A DNA stretch of 64,000 nt from Qipengyuania sphaerica (lineage in GTDB: Bacteria > Pseudomonadota > Alphaproteobacteria > Sphingomonadales > Sphingomonadaceae): the NCBI RefSeq assembly GCF_019711595.1, contig NZ_JAIGNR010000002.1:62001-126000 (forward strand). The letters run 5' to 3'. Below the pieces are notes generated by a model. The model did no database searches, was not told where the DNA came from, and saw nothing but the letters and a program-made list of their open reading frames with translations. Positions 36,181 through 46,197 of the stretch are shown here, piece by piece (position 1 is the first letter of the stretch; each line of letters opens with the position of its first letter). The translations under genes and the position numbers were made by a program.

Positions 36181-36960
36181 TTATTCGCTGACGATCTGCG
36201 TGCCTTCGCCCGCGCTGCTCTGCGCATCGAGCACGTCCTGGACATCGTCCACCGCATCGACGCCGAGAATCCCGGCCATATTCAGCATTCGCGCACGAGC
36301 GCTCTGGGGTGTATCCTCGTCGCGCGCGATTTCCGCAAACAGCGTGCCCGCTTCGCTGCGCTTGTCCTGCGCGAGATAGGCATGGGCCAGCAGCTCGCCC
36401 GCGCTGGTGAAGAAGGGTTCGCCGGGTACGGCCAGCGGCTTCATCGCGGCCTCGACCTCTGCCGGCTCCATGCTGTCGAACAGGAGCGCCGTGCGGCGGA
36501 TGAGAGCGATATTGCGCATGACCTCGGGCGCAGAGGCGTCATCGGCCACTTCGCCGAACAGCGTCGCCGCCGTTTCGGTATCGCCCTTCTCTGCGGCGAG
36601 CCCTGCCTGGAGCAGCTTGGCGCTCTGGGCAGGCGTGCCCTTGCCTTCGAAAGCGTCGACACGGTTCGATGCCTCTGCAATATTGCCCGCGTTGAGCTGG
36701 TCCAGAACCATCACCAGCTCTTCGCTGGAGCCTTCCATCGCCTTTTCCTGCCGGTTGTCCCAGAACAGGTAGCCGCCGAAGGCCGCGAGGCCGAGTACCA
36801 CCACGGCAAGCAGCGGCTTGCCGTAGCTGGCCATGAATGCGTTGAAATCGCCTTCGCGCACGGCATCGTCGACTTCGCGCAGCAGGGCTTCCTGCTCGGC
36901 ATTGTCGCGTTCGACCTTCTTTTCTTCGCGGGTGGGTTCGGACTTGGGTGTGCGTGCCAC
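36181..36960 (-). CDS. YfgM-like membrane-anchored TPR protein
   Basis: A 259-residue ancillary SecYEG-associated chaperone-type protein. A charged cytoplasmic N-terminus (SEPTREEKKVERD) precedes one membrane helix (LLAVVVLGLAAFGGYLFW). The rest is a periplasmic helical TPR-like domain with repeats like AKLLQAGLAAEKGDTETAATLFGEVA. The start is probably GTG at 36960; the ATG 54 bases upstream would add a basic extension without a ribosome site. In E. coli YfgM sits next to BamB and assists periplasmic folding, and the same order is kept here. Confidence 0.85.
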   Translation of the reverse strand: MARTPKSEPTREEKKVERDNAEQEALLREVDDAVREGDFNAFMASYGKPLLAVVVLGLAAFGGYLFWDNRQEKAMEGSSEELVMVLDQLNAGNIAEASNRVDAFEGKGTPAQSAKLLQAGLAAEKGDTETAATLFGEVADDASAPEVMRNIALIRRTALLFDSMEPAEVEAAMKPLAVPGEPFFTSAGELLAHAYLAQDKRSEAGTLFAEIARDEDTPQSARARMLNMAGILGVDAVDDVQDVLDAQSSAGEGTQIVSE

Positions 36961-37085
36961 TGCGGCGCGTCTCCGGTGTTCAATTCTGGTTGCGCGGGTC
37001 TTTAGGGATGACACCGCGCAAGGGCAATGCCTTGCTCCCTATGGACGAGAGCCTGTCCCCGCCCGCGTGAACAGTCGATGAAGTG

Positions 37086-38189
37086 TCAGAACTCGCGCTT
37101 CATCGCGCTCGAATAAAGGCGGCGATAGGTGGCGATGGCCTTCGTGCGGTCGAATTCCTTCACGGCGCGGGCGCGGTTCGCCTCTCCGACGGCGGATCGA
37201 GCCTCTTTTTCCTTGGCCAGACCGAGAAGGTTTGCACCGAGCATGGTGTCATTTCCGGGGTCGAAGAGCCACTCGGAGCTTTGCGGGGCCAGTACATATT
37301 CCATCTCGCCGCCACGCGGCGCGATTATTGGGCACGAAGCAGCCATGGCCTGCACCATTCTCTCCGGAAATCCGCCCGTCGCTCCGGGTTCGACGAAAAT
37401 GTCGAACAGGCCCAGCACCTTGGCCGGATCGCGTACGGCCCCGGGGAAATAGACGCGGTCGTTGATCTGCAGCCGGTCGATTTCCGCCTCGATCGATCGG
37501 GTTCGCGCACCCTCGCCCAGGACGATCAATTGCCACTTGGGGTCGAGATGGACGAAAGCCCGGACAAGGCTGAGCAGCGCCTCCTCCGCCCCCTCTTCGG
37601 GCCAGGCACCGACCCAGAATTCGCCATCATGCTTGATCAGGCGGAAGCCATCCTTCTTCGGGCGCCTGGCGAAGGCCTTGGTGTCTATGCCGGGCGCGAT
37701 CTTCTTCACCCGTCCCATCGGCTGCTGCCAGTCGACCAGTGCCGCCTCTTCCAGTTCCTCGCCCGGAACGACGAGCCCGGCCGATTTGCCCAGCGCGATC
37801 CGCCGATACCAGCTTCGCTTCAACCCGCCCCGCCGATCGGGCTCGGTTTCGTGGTGGACCAGCGCAGGCAGGTCCATCGCGTCCTTGAACAGCGTGTGCG
37901 CCATGGCGACGTCGAGCGCTTCGTACCCGTAGGTGAGCACGAGGTCGAAGGGCGTCATCGCGCGGGCGAGTTTCTGCATCCGTCCCGGCGTCGGCAGGCC
38001 TTCCAGCGACGGGAAATTGCTCGCCGGCTTGAGATAGGCGCTCTGCTGCAGGCCCGCGGGCAAACCTCCATCTGCGGTCACCAGCGTGTGGCGCAAAGCG
38101 TTGCCGAACGCGTTTATGAACGCCAGCGCCTCTCCTTGCGGGAGGACATGCAGGATATGCGGCGCAAGGCCGCTGCCGCCTGAACTCAT
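37086..38189 (-). CDS. Glycosyltransferase family 4-like protein
   Basis: A 367-residue GT-B glycosyltransferase. The C-terminal domain shows WQLIVLGEGARTRSIEAEI, VYFPGAVRDP, and the nucleotide-sugar site EPGATGGFPERMVQAMAASCP. VHHETEPDRRGGLKRSW is the acceptor-side turn. The ATG at 38189 overlaps the stop of the hydrolase gene (ATGA), so the two are coupled. Donor and acceptor are unknown. With no other glycan genes here, its product could be a surface lipid or exopolysaccharide component. Confidence 0.85.
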   Translation of the reverse strand: MSSGGSGLAPHILHVLPQGEALAFINAFGNALRHTLVTADGGLPAGLQQSAYLKPASNFPSLEGLPTPGRMQKLARAMTPFDLVLTYGYEALDVAMAHTLFKDAMDLPALVHHETEPDRRGGLKRSWYRRIALGKSAGLVVPGEELEEAALVDWQQPMGRVKKIAPGIDTKAFARRPKKDGFRLIKHDGEFWVGAWPEEGAEEALLSLVRAFVHLDPKWQLIVLGEGARTRSIEAEIDRLQINDRVYFPGAVRDPAKVLGLFDIFVEPGATGGFPERMVQAMAASCPIIAPRGGEMEYVLAPQSSEWLFDPGNDTMLGANLLGLAKEKEARSAVGEANRARAVKEFDRTKAIATYRRLYSSAMKREF

Positions 38190-39055
38190 CCGACGCTGGC
38201 GAGCAGCGCATCGACGGCGCTGCGTACTTCGGGCTCGTCGAGCGTGGGCGCGTGGCCTGCCTGCGGTACGACAACCGTGTCGGCATCGGGTGCGCGCTTC
38301 TGCATTTCGGCAAGCGTATCGGCCGACAGGATGGCCGATATCCCGCCGCGCACCAGCAACAGCGGCTTCTTCGCCAATGCCTCGAACCCCGGCCACAGGT
38401 CTGGAGGTACGGCGTTTTCGTCGGCCTCGTTGAAGGGCTCGGCGATCTTCATGTCGTAATCGAAGGCGATCCGGCCGTTGTTGCACAGCGTCATCGAACG
38501 CTTGGCCATGGTGATCCAGTCGTTCGTATCGAATCCGGGATGCGATTCGCCGTGAACTTCCTCGAGACTGCGCGCGGCGTGCATCCAGGTGGGGAAGCTG
38601 CCGCCCTTGCCGAGGTAGGTCTTGATCTTGTCGATGCCCGTCGGGTCGACCACGGGACCGATGTCGTTGATCACGGCGCCCGCGATCTTCTGGGGTGCGA
38701 ATTGCGCAATCAGCATGGTCATCAGCCCGCCCATCGACGTGCCGATCGAGATGTAGCGTTCGATCCCCTCCTGCGCGAGCAGGGCCATCAGGTCGGCAAT
38801 GTAGTTCGGCACGGCATAGGTGGCGCTGTCGTCGGCATAGGCGCTTTGCCCGCGCCCGCGCATGTCGGGAACGATTACGCGGTGGCCCTGCCTCGCAATA
38901 TGCGGGGCCAGCCCTTCGAAATCGCGGCTGTTGCGGGTCAGGCCGTGGAGGCAGACGACGGGCGTCTTGCCCGTATCGTCACCCGCATACTCGCGGAAAT
39001 ACAGCTCCAGCCCGTCGGGGCTCTGCCAGCTGCGCTCGCTGAATTCGCTATCCAT
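38186..39055 (-). CDS. Alpha/beta hydrolase
   Basis: A 289-residue cytosolic serine hydrolase. The oxyanion motif is VVCLHGLTRNSRDF, the nucleophile elbow GTSMGG, the acid lies near DADTVV, and the base His is in QAGHAPTL. The cap region includes WMHAARSLEEV. The family covers esterases, lactonases and meta-cleavage hydrolases, so the substrate is open. The stop overlaps the glycosyltransferase start by 4 bases. The selO gene diverges from it. Confidence 0.88.
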   Translation of the reverse strand: MDSEFSERSWQSPDGLELYFREYAGDDTGKTPVVCLHGLTRNSRDFEGLAPHIARQGHRVIVPDMRGRGQSAYADDSATYAVPNYIADLMALLAQEGIERYISIGTSMGGLMTMLIAQFAPQKIAGAVINDIGPVVDPTGIDKIKTYLGKGGSFPTWMHAARSLEEVHGESHPGFDTNDWITMAKRSMTLCNNGRIAFDYDMKIAEPFNEADENAVPPDLWPGFEALAKKPLLLVRGGISAILSADTLAEMQKRAPDADTVVVPQAGHAPTLDEPEVRSAVDALLASVG

Positions 39056-39113
39056 GAGGCGACCGGTAGCGCGACTTCACGCAAATTTCGAGAGACGACT
39101 TGCATGGTTCGTC

Positions 39114-40547
39114 ATGCATCCCCATCCCCGACCCATGCCGAGCGCACCCGAACCAGCCGAATATCGTCCCGATACGCCCATTCTCGACCTCGCCGGCTGG
39201 CTGGGAGACAAGGTCGAAGCGGCCGATTTTCCCGGGACGCGCCTGCGTTTTCGCAACGATCGCTGGGCGCGTGCGGTGGGTTTGGCCGATTTGTCCGAGG
39301 AGGAATGGCTGCGGCATTTCGGCCGTTTCGAGCCGCTCGAAGGCAATCTCCCCCACCCGCTCGCGCTGAGATATCACGGCCACCAGTTCCGCACTTACAA
39401 TCCGGAAATCGGCGACGGTCGCGGGTTCCTGTTTGCCCAGCTGCGCGATGGCGATGGCCGCCTGCTCGACTTCGGCACCAAGGGTTCGGGCCAGACCCCG
39501 TGGAGCCGTGATGGCGATGGGCGGCTGACCTTGAAGGGCGGCGTGCGCGAAATCCTCGCCACCGAAATGCTTGAGGCGCTGGGGGTCAATACGTCGAAGA
39601 CCTTCAGCATCGTCGAGACGGGCGAGCAATTGATGCGCGGTGACGAGCCCTCGCCCACCCGCTCCGCCGTAATGACGCGATTGAGCCACGGCCACATCCG
39701 CATCGGCACCTTCCAGCGCCTGCTCGTCCTCGAAGAGAAGGCCCATATGGAGCAGCTGGTCGACTATTGCCTCGCGCAATTCCCCGGCCCTCCTCCGCCA
39801 GAAGACGCGCCGGGCCGCGACGAACCGGCCGTGCGGCTGATGCATCTGGTGGTCGAGCGCCTTGCCGATCTAGCCGCCAGCTGGATGGTCGCAGGCTTCG
39901 TCCACGGCGTGCTCAACACCGACAACATGAATATATCGGGCGAAAGCTTCGACTATGGCCCATGGCGCTTCCTCCCCAAGTGGGAGCCTGGGTTCACCGC
40001 CGCCTATTTCGACCACGCCGGCCTTTATGCTTTTGGCCGCCAGCCCGAGGCGCTGCACTGGAATTGCGGCCAGTTCGCCATCGCGCTGCGGCTCATCGCC
40101 GATGCCCCTCCGCTGATTGCGGCAATGGAGCGTTTCGGGCCGCTGTACATGGCCGCAGTGGGGCGGCGCTGGTGCTGGCGCTTGGGTCTGGAAAGCCGCG
40201 GCGTCGAGGAGGACGGAAAGCTCGTCGGCACCTGCGAGGCAATGATGGCCGAAAGCGGCGAGCAGCCCGACGCCTTTTTCCATCGCCTTCGTGGTGGTCG
40301 AAATGCCGAGGGAAAACTCGCGGAATTGCTTGCCGCCTACACTCCAGTCGCCGACAGTCACCCCTATTGGTCCGAGGGCGCGCCCGAGAGCATGCTGATC
40401 GACGAGGTCGAGACCATATGGTCCGCCATTGACGAGCGCGACGACTGGCAGCCCTTGCACGACAAGGTGGCGGCCTTGCGCCGGATGGGCGAGGCTCACG
40501 GCCCCGCGCCGGAGCCTTGTGGACACATTAGAACAAACTCAATTTGA
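39114..40547 (+). CDS. selO: SelO-family protein adenylyltransferase (YdiU)
   Basis: A pseudokinase-fold enzyme that transfers AMP to Ser, Thr or Tyr of target proteins, linked to oxidative stress. The 477-residue product has family landmarks LRYHGHQFRTYNPEIGDGRG, LLDFGTKGSGQTPWSRDGDGRL, the loop VHGVLNTDNMNISG and FDYGPWRFLP. The YdiU Lys/Asp pattern is complete. It lacks the C-terminal Cys-x-x-Sec/Cys redox end seen in some homologues; the last residues, GPAPEPCGHIRTNSI, hold one Cys. ATG at 39114; another ATG lies 21 bases later. Confidence 0.93.
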   Translation: MHPHPRPMPSAPEPAEYRPDTPILDLAGWLGDKVEAADFPGTRLRFRNDRWARAVGLADLSEEEWLRHFGRFEPLEGNLPHPLALRYHGHQFRTYNPEIGDGRGFLFAQLRDGDGRLLDFGTKGSGQTPWSRDGDGRLTLKGGVREILATEMLEALGVNTSKTFSIVETGEQLMRGDEPSPTRSAVMTRLSHGHIRIGTFQRLLVLEEKAHMEQLVDYCLAQFPGPPPPEDAPGRDEPAVRLMHLVVERLADLAASWMVAGFVHGVLNTDNMNISGESFDYGPWRFLPKWEPGFTAAYFDHAGLYAFGRQPEALHWNCGQFAIALRLIADAPPLIAAMERFGPLYMAAVGRRWCWRLGLESRGVEEDGKLVGTCEAMMAESGEQPDAFFHRLRGGRNAEGKLAELLAAYTPVADSHPYWSEGAPESMLIDEVETIWSAIDERDDWQPLHDKVAALRRMGEAHGPAPEPCGHIRTNSI

Positions 40548-40612
40548 CGGGCTTATGTAAAAAGGCATAGGCGATTTCACAAAGGGCAACGGGTTCAAGG
40601 ACAGGCGATTTC

Positions 40613-42061
40613 GTGTCGGACAAGATGATTTCCACCGAGCCGGCAACGGGCGACCAGATCTGGCGCGGGAAGGTCGGCAATGTCGACCAGGCAATGGAGC
40701 GCGCGCTCGCGGCCAAGGCCGGATGGGCGCAGGAAGCTCCGGCGCGCCGCATGGAATTCATGCGCCGCTTCGCCAACCAGGTGCTGAAGCACGCCGAACC
40801 CTTCGCCGAACTGATCGCGCGCGAGACGGGCAAGCCCCTGTGGGAAGCCCGCACCGAAGTCGAGGCGGTCAAGAACAAGGTCGAAATCTCGATTACCGCC
40901 TATGCCGAGCGCACGGGCATGAAGAAGCTCGACAGCGCGCTGCAGGGCAGCGCCGCGCTGCGTCACAAGCCGCATGGCGTAATGGCGGTGCTCGGCCCTT
41001 ACAATTTCCCCGCACACCTGCCTAACGGCCACATCGTGCCTGCGCTGATCGCGGGCAATGTCGTGGTCTTCAAGCCGAGCGAGAAGACGCCCGCCGTCGG
41101 CGAATTCCTGACCAAGCTGTTCCACGAGGCAGAAGTGCCGGAAGACGTGGTGCAATGCGTCCACGGCGCGGCGGCCACCGGCAAGGCGCTGGTCGGCCAC
41201 CCGGACATCGACGGGCTGCTGTTCACCGGCTCGGCACAGGCCGGTATCGCCATCAACAAGAAGCTCGCGGGCGATCCGAGCAAGATCGTCGCGCTGGAGA
41301 TGGGCGGCAACAACCCGATCGTCGTGCTCGACACGCCCAAGATCGAGGATGCGGCGGCCACCATCATCCAGTCGGCTTTTACCACCGCTGGACAGCGCTG
41401 CACTGCCGCGCGGCGCCTCATCGTGCCGGATCATCTCTACGACACGATCGTCCCTGCCGTCACATCGCTTGCCGAGCGGCTGCTGGTCGACGAACCCTTC
41501 GCCGAACCCCAGCCTTTCATGGGCACGGTCATCGACAATCATGCTGCCGATGTGCTGGTCGAAAGCCGCGCAGCCCTGCTGGAACACGGGGCGCGGGATA
41601 TCCTCGAGATTAAGCGCCTCAAGGAGGGCCTGCCCTTCCTCTCTCCCGGCATCATCGATACGACCGATATCGACGAGAGGCCCGACATCGAGCTGTTCGG
41701 CCCGCTGCTGCAGGTCATCAGGGTCAAGGATTTCGACGAGGCGATCGTCGAGGCGAACAACACGCGCTACGGCCTTTCCGCCTCGTTGATCGGGGGCGAG
41801 CCGGGCGATTTCCAGCATTTCTGGACCGAGGCGCGCGCGGGCATCGTCAACTGGAACCGACCGACCAACGGAGCCTCCTCGGCCGCACCCTTTGGCGGCA
41901 TCGGCCTGTCGGGCAACCATCGCCCCGCCGCCTTCTACGCTGCCGATTACTGCGCCTATCCGGTCGCCAGCACCGAGGTAGACCAGCCGCGCGCCAGCAT
42001 CGGGGTGGGCCTCAGGGATGGCGACAAGCCCGTGCGCAAGCTCAAGGACGCGCATAAGTAA
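40613..42061 (+). CDS. astD: Aldehyde dehydrogenase, AstD (succinylglutamate semialdehyde)-like
   Basis: It oxidises N-succinylglutamate 5-semialdehyde to succinylglutamate with NAD in the arginine succinyltransferase pathway. The 482-residue protein has the catalytic Cys in AGQRCTAARRL, the general base Glu in ALEMGGNNP, and the cofactor site FTGSAQAG. AAPFGGIGLSGNHRPAAFYAADYC is characteristic of AstD. The start is GTG at 40613 or ATG at 40625. No astA, astB or astC is adjacent, so the assignment to arginine catabolism is weaker than the fold assignment. Confidence 0.87.
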   Translation: MSDKMISTEPATGDQIWRGKVGNVDQAMERALAAKAGWAQEAPARRMEFMRRFANQVLKHAEPFAELIARETGKPLWEARTEVEAVKNKVEISITAYAERTGMKKLDSALQGSAALRHKPHGVMAVLGPYNFPAHLPNGHIVPALIAGNVVVFKPSEKTPAVGEFLTKLFHEAEVPEDVVQCVHGAAATGKALVGHPDIDGLLFTGSAQAGIAINKKLAGDPSKIVALEMGGNNPIVVLDTPKIEDAAATIIQSAFTTAGQRCTAARRLIVPDHLYDTIVPAVTSLAERLLVDEPFAEPQPFMGTVIDNHAADVLVESRAALLEHGARDILEIKRLKEGLPFLSPGIIDTTDIDERPDIELFGPLLQVIRVKDFDEAIVEANNTRYGLSASLIGGEPGDFQHFWTEARAGIVNWNRPTNGASSAAPFGGIGLSGNHRPAAFYAADYCAYPVASTEVDQPRASIGVGLRDGDKPVRKLKDAHK

Positions 42062-42169
42062 AGGGCGCCGCCCGCTCCCCTTTTTACAGGGGTTGCAGAC
42101 GACGCCCAGGATGACCCCGAAAGGTCGTCCCCGGGCTGCGGGTGGGCGCAGCCCGAAGCTGTTGAATAT

Positions 42170-42664
42170 TTAGCCGCAGCGCGTGCTCGAACGGTCGATC
42201 GACCGGCCGAGCAGTGCACCTGCCGCGCCGCCGACGATGGCGCCGAGCGTGCGGTCGCCGCCGCGTCCGGCCACTTCGTGACCGATCAACGCGCCGACAC
42301 CTGCCCCGACCAGCAGGCCGGTAGTGCCGTCTTCCTTGCGGCAGTAGTAACGGTTGTCGCGGCCGCGCCAGATACGGGTGTCGCGATAGACCGGACGGCC
42401 CCAGTTGCGGTCGTAGCGCATGTAATAGGGGCGGTCGTCGCGATAGTAGCGGTCACCGTAATAGCGATCGTCATAATGGCGCGAATGATGGCGATGATGC
42501 TTGCGCTTCTTGTGCTTCTTGCCGTGCTCGAAGGTCATGTCGCCGGTTACGGCGGCGTGGGCTTCGGGGGCGGCATGGCTGGGCACAGCGGCAGATGCCG
42601 GCATGGCTAGCGTGAGGCCGGTGGCGGCAAGCGCCAGTGAAAGTGTCTTGGTCAGTCGCGGCAT
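42170..42664 (-). CDS. Exported glycine-zipper 2TM-domain protein
   Basis: A 164-residue exported protein with a signal peptide (cleaved after MPASA). The middle is His/Lys/Tyr/Arg-rich (KKHKKRKHHRHHSRH, then many Tyr-Arg-Asp). The C-terminus holds a glycine zipper: GLLVGAGVGALIGHEVAGRGGDRTLGAIVGG in outline, with repeated G-x3-G. The ATG at 42664 has AAGGA 6 bases upstream. Relatives sit in the envelope as small lipoprotein-like or surface proteins of unknown function. The His-rich stretch could bind metal, which is speculative. A 8-bp-stem hairpin lies just after the stop (42133-42154). Confidence 0.82.
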   Translation of the reverse strand: MPRLTKTLSLALAATGLTLAMPASAAVPSHAAPEAHAAVTGDMTFEHGKKHKKRKHHRHHSRHYDDRYYGDRYYRDDRPYYMRYDRNWGRPVYRDTRIWRGRDNRYYCRKEDGTTGLLVGAGVGALIGHEVAGRGGDRTLGAIVGGAAGALLGRSIDRSSTRCG

Positions 42665-42845
42665 GGTCATTCCTTTGGTCGTGTTCGACTCGGTGTCCCT
42701 GTTCATGCCGTTAATAGTTAGAGATGCTTTCCTGAACGGATTGCAACGCCGGCGTCAGATTTCGATTAATCGACGAGCCGTGCCAAACAGCCCGACGAAT
42801 TGAGGCTTGCCGCGCGAATTCGCACCGCCTACGCGCGCTTCATTC

Positions 42846-43748
42846 ATGAGCGCGACAGCAACCGAACACCCGAAGACGGGCCTGTGGGCAGCGCTCGGGG
42901 CCTACATCATCTGGGGTTTCCTGCCGCTCTACCTGATCCTGGTGCGCGAGGTTCCGGCGTTCGAATTCGTCGGCTGGCGGATCATCTGGACGCTGCCGCT
43001 TTGCCTGCTGATCGTGGTATTCCGCAAGCAGGTACCGGAGCTTCTCAAGGCGCTGACCAATCGGCGGACGATGGGCTGGCTGCTGCTTTCAGCGACGCTG
43101 ATCGCGGTAAACTGGGTGGTCTACGTCTGGGCGATCCAACGGGGCCACATCTACGCGGCGAGCCTGGGGTATTACATCAACCCGCTGGTCAACGTGCTCC
43201 TCGGCACGCTGCTGCTCAAAGAGAAACTCTCGCGCCCGCAATGGGTGGCGGTAGGCATAGCGGCGGCCGGGGTGTCGCTGCTGCTCGGCGGCGCACTGAC
43301 CACACTATGGATCAGCCTGACGCTGGCCCTGAGCTTCGGGACCTATGGCCTGATCCGCAAGCAGGTTGATGTTGGCGCGCTTCCCGGGCTGACGATCGAG
43401 TCCATGCTCCTGCTGGTACCCTCGGCCGCGGTCACCTGGTACTACGCAAGCCTGCCTGCTGGCTCATCCTTTGCGCAGAGCATCGACCTCAGCCTAGCGA
43501 TCATGCTGGGTGGCGCGCTGACGGCATTCCCGCTGCTGCTGTTCGCCATCGCGGCGCGGCGCCTGCCCTATTCGACGCTCGGCTTCATCCAGTTCCTTGC
43601 GCCCAGCATCGTCTTCATCCTCGGCCTGACGGTATTCGGCGAAGACCTGAAACCCGTGCAAGCCGCCTGCTTCGCCTGCATCTGGGCGGCAGCGGCGATC
43701 TTCGTGTGGGACCTGTGGTCGCGCTCTAGGAAGCCAGCCGCCACTTGA
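42846..43748 (+). CDS. rarD: RarD-type EamA transporter
   Basis: A 300-residue inner-membrane protein of the drug/metabolite transporter family with ten helices in two EamA repeats. Text such as [25 protein letters not shown], and [21 protein letters not shown] is typical of RarD. The ATG at 42846 is chosen over an earlier in-frame codon because the family N-terminus is short. RarD is linked to chloramphenicol sensitivity in Pseudomonas, but its substrate is unknown. Its last 23 bases overlap pyrC on the other strand. Confidence 0.9.
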   Translation: MSATATEHPKTGLWAALGAYIIWGFLPLYLILVREVPAFEFVGWRIIWTLPLCLLIVVFRKQVPELLKALTNRRTMGWLLLSATLIAVNWVVYVWAIQRGHIYAASLGYYINPLVNVLLGTLLLKEKLSRPQWVAVGIAAAGVSLLLGGALTTLWISLTLALSFGTYGLIRKQVDVGALPGLTIESMLLLVPSAAVTWYYASLPAGSSFAQSIDLSLAIMLGGALTAFPLLLFAIAARRLPYSTLGFIQFLAPSIVFILGLTVFGEDLKPVQAACFACIWAAAAIFVWDLWSRSRKPAAT

Positions 43749-44772
43749 GCGTCTCGCCCGCGTGGAAGGGCACGATCTGTGCCTCGCCGCCCGAAACTTC
43801 CGCCGGGACTTCGACCGGAGCCTTTTCCAGCGTGATGGTCTCTTCATTGACCGGGAGGCCATAGAAGGCAGGGCCGTTGAGGCTGGCAAAAGCCTCGAAG
43901 CTGTCGAGCGCGCCTTCCTCGTCGAAGACGGTGACGTAGCTTTCCAGCGCGAAAGGCGCGTTGAAGATGCCTGCACAACCGCAATCGCTTTCCTTGGCGT
44001 GGCGATGGTGCGGCGCGCTGTCGGTGCCGAGGAAATACTTCGCCGACCCCGAAGTGGCCGCCTTGCGCAGCGCCAGCCGGTGCTCTTCGCGCTTGGCCAC
44101 GGGCAGGCAGAACATATGCGGGCGAATACCGCCGACAAGGATGGCATTGCGGTTGATGTGGAGGTGCTGGGGCGTGATCGTCGCGCCGACCTGCGGGCCG
44201 GTGCCATCGACGAATTCGGCCGCCTGCCGCGTGGTAATGTGCTCGAAGATGACCTTCAATTCGGGCATCCGGTCGACCAGCGGGGCGAGGATGCGGTCGA
44301 TGAACACCGCCTCGCGGTCGAAGATATCGATATCCGCGTGGGTGACTTCGCCATGGACGCAAAGCGGCATGCCGATTTCCGCCATGCGCTCGAGCACGCG
44401 CTCGATATTGGCGATATCGGTCACGCCATGCGCCGAATTGGTGGTCGCGCCTGCGGGATAGAGCTTGGCAGCGGTCAGCACGCCATCGGCGAAGCCTGCC
44501 GCCAGGTCCTCGGCATCGGTTTCGTCCGTGAGATAGGCGGTCATCAGAGGGGTGAATTCCAGCCCTTCCGGCACCGCATCCATGATGCGTTCGCGATAGG
44601 CGGCAGCGAGCGCGCTGGTGGTCACTGGCGGCGCGAGATTGGGCATCACGATGGCGCGTGCAAACTGGCGCGCGGTGTGCGGCACGACGGCGCGCATGGT
44701 CTCGCCATCGCGGAAATGGAGGTGCCAGTCGTCGGGGCGGCGGATGGTTAGCGATTCGGATGCCGTGCTCAT
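43726..44772 (-). CDS. pyrC: Dihydroorotase, class II
   Basis: The third step of pyrimidine synthesis, which cyclises carbamoyl-aspartate to dihydroorotate. The 348-residue zinc enzyme has [10 protein letters not shown] (first metal pair), AAKLYPAG with the carboxylated Lys, [16 protein letters not shown] and the catalytic Asp in [13 protein letters not shown]. The substrate loop LRRMR-like region is absent, as in class II. ATG at 44772. It is divergent from ygfZ by 39 bases. pyrE of the same pathway lies 17 kb away. Confidence 0.96.
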   Translation of the reverse strand: MSTASESLTIRRPDDWHLHFRDGETMRAVVPHTARQFARAIVMPNLAPPVTTSALAAAYRERIMDAVPEGLEFTPLMTAYLTDETDAEDLAAGFADGVLTAAKLYPAGATTNSAHGVTDIANIERVLERMAEIGMPLCVHGEVTHADIDIFDREAVFIDRILAPLVDRMPELKVIFEHITTRQAAEFVDGTGPQVGATITPQHLHINRNAILVGGIRPHMFCLPVAKREEHRLALRKAATSGSAKYFLGTDSAPHHRHAKESDCGCAGIFNAPFALESYVTVFDEEGALDSFEAFASLNGPAFYGLPVNEETITLEKAPVEVPAEVSGGEAQIVPFHAGETLKWRLAS

Positions 44773-44811
44773 GGCGGTTGCCTATGGCGGCGGGCGGCCT
44801 ATCTGTCACGC

Positions 44812-45555
44812 ATGACAGCCACCCGCCTGATGAACCGCGCCGTGATCCGCCTCACCCCCGAGGACGAGGGCGAGAACGTCGCCGACTTCCTGCAGGGGCT
44901 GCTGACCAACGACGTGAAGGGCAAGCTGCCTGCCTATGCCGGCCTACTCACGCCGCAGGGCAAGGCACTGTTCGACATGATCGTGTGGCCCGCCGGCGAC
45001 GGACAACTGCTTCTCGACTGCGAAGCCGAATTCGCCGAAGATCTGGCAAAGCGGCTCAAGCTGTACCGCTTGCGCCGGAAGATCGCCATCGAGGTCGACG
45101 AAGGTGTCGCGGTCCATTGGGAAAAGCATGGCGGCGATGGAGGAGCCCCCGATCCGCGGCTATCCGCGCTCGGCCAGCGCTGGCTTGCACCCGTATCGGA
45201 CAATTACGAAGCCGCCGACGAAGAGTACCGCGCCCATCGCCTGGCCATGGGCGTGCCCGAAACCCGCGCGGAACTGGGCGACATCCTCTGGCTCGAAACC
45301 AATGCGGTCGAACTGCACGGCGTCGCCTTCGACAAGGGCTGCTATATCGGCCAGGAAAACACCGCGCGGATGAACTGGCGCAGCAAGGTCAACCGCCGGC
45401 TGGTGGTGGTCCCGCTGGAGCAATCGGACGAGAAGCGGCGCAAGGTCGCTTACGAGGACCTGGGCCTCGCAGTCGATCACCTGCGGGTAAGCGATATCGA
45501 TCCGGAAAACGCGCCTGAATGGATGCGCTCAGGTCTTACCGCGGCGGAGCAGTAG
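44812..45555 (+). CDS. ygfZ: YgfZ/GcvT-family folate-binding protein
   Basis: A 247-residue protein that helps make or repair Fe-S clusters using tetrahydrofolate. The signature DKGCYIGQENTARM (K-G-C-Y-x-G-Q-E) is intact, with the Cys that is essential in E. coli YgfZ. The N-terminus follows the T-protein fold (FLQGLLTNDVKG). ATG at 44812. Its end overlaps the tetR gene on the other strand by 20 bases. FnrL, SoxR and MoaE products in the window could all benefit from it, which is inference. Confidence 0.93.
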   Translation: MTATRLMNRAVIRLTPEDEGENVADFLQGLLTNDVKGKLPAYAGLLTPQGKALFDMIVWPAGDGQLLLDCEAEFAEDLAKRLKLYRLRRKIAIEVDEGVAVHWEKHGGDGGAPDPRLSALGQRWLAPVSDNYEAADEEYRAHRLAMGVPETRAELGDILWLETNAVELHGVAFDKGCYIGQENTARMNWRSKVNRRLVVVPLEQSDEKRRKVAYEDLGLAVDHLRVSDIDPENAPEWMRSGLTAAEQ

Positions 45556-46135
45556 CCTCCAGCGAGCGGACCAGCATCCGCTCTGCCCGGTCGCGTGCCG
45601 CCGTATCAGGCAGTCCGAGCGATCGCGCCAGGGCAGTACCGATCAGCGCATCGCCCATCGCCATCAGCACCAGTGCGAGTGTTTCCTCGTGGACCTGCGT
45701 GGCATTGCCCGAATGCGCGGCTTCCTCGGGTGCGATTTCGTCCACCAGCTGGTGGATCGTCTCGACGATCGGGGTCAGCGCATCTTCGTTGCCCGTCAGG
45801 ATCATCCAGCTGGCCAGCGCGCCTGCGCCTTCCTTGTCGAAGGCATCGAAGGCGAGATCGACCACTTCGCGCGGACTTCCCAGCCCGGCCCTGCTCGCCC
45901 TGACCGCATCGGCAATCGTCGAGCAAACCGCTTCGGCGAGGTGTCCCGCCAGCGCCTTCTGCAGGCCCGCCGCCGATCCGAAATGATGCAGAAGGTTCGC
46001 GTGCGTGCGCCCGATGCGCCCTGAAACCGCCTTGAGCGTAACAGATTGCGGACCGGTTTCTATGAGCAGGCCGCGCGCCGCTTCGAGCGCTGCGAGCCGC
46101 GATTCTTCGGGTGAGAGACGCTTGCGGGTAGCCAT
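45536..46135 (-). CDS. TetR-family transcriptional regulator
   Basis: A 199-residue repressor. The N-terminal HTH is SVTLKAVSGRIGRTHANLLHHFGS. The ligand domain is helical and of unknown specificity. It diverges from the PF10118 gene, with a 117-base gap that contains the palindrome ACTTATGTAAGT, a likely operator. It probably represses itself and that neighbour. Confidence 0.9.
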   Translation of the reverse strand: MATRKRLSPEESRLAALEAARGLLIETGPQSVTLKAVSGRIGRTHANLLHHFGSAAGLQKALAGHLAEAVCSTIADAVRASRAGLGSPREVVDLAFDAFDKEGAGALASWMILTGNEDALTPIVETIHQLVDEIAPEEAAHSGNATQVHEETLALVLMAMGDALIGTALARSLGLPDTAARDRAERMLVRSLEATAPPR

Positions 46136-46197
46136 GATTGCCCCTGCGTTACTCCAAAGACCGGAAATCGCAAAGGCGTTAAGCCCACGTTATTGAC

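Noticed and set aside
38252-39511. A 419-codon plus-strand frame over the alpha/beta hydrolase and the selO start
   Set aside because: The hydrolase and SelO readings are conserved in their own frames; this one is composition-driven.
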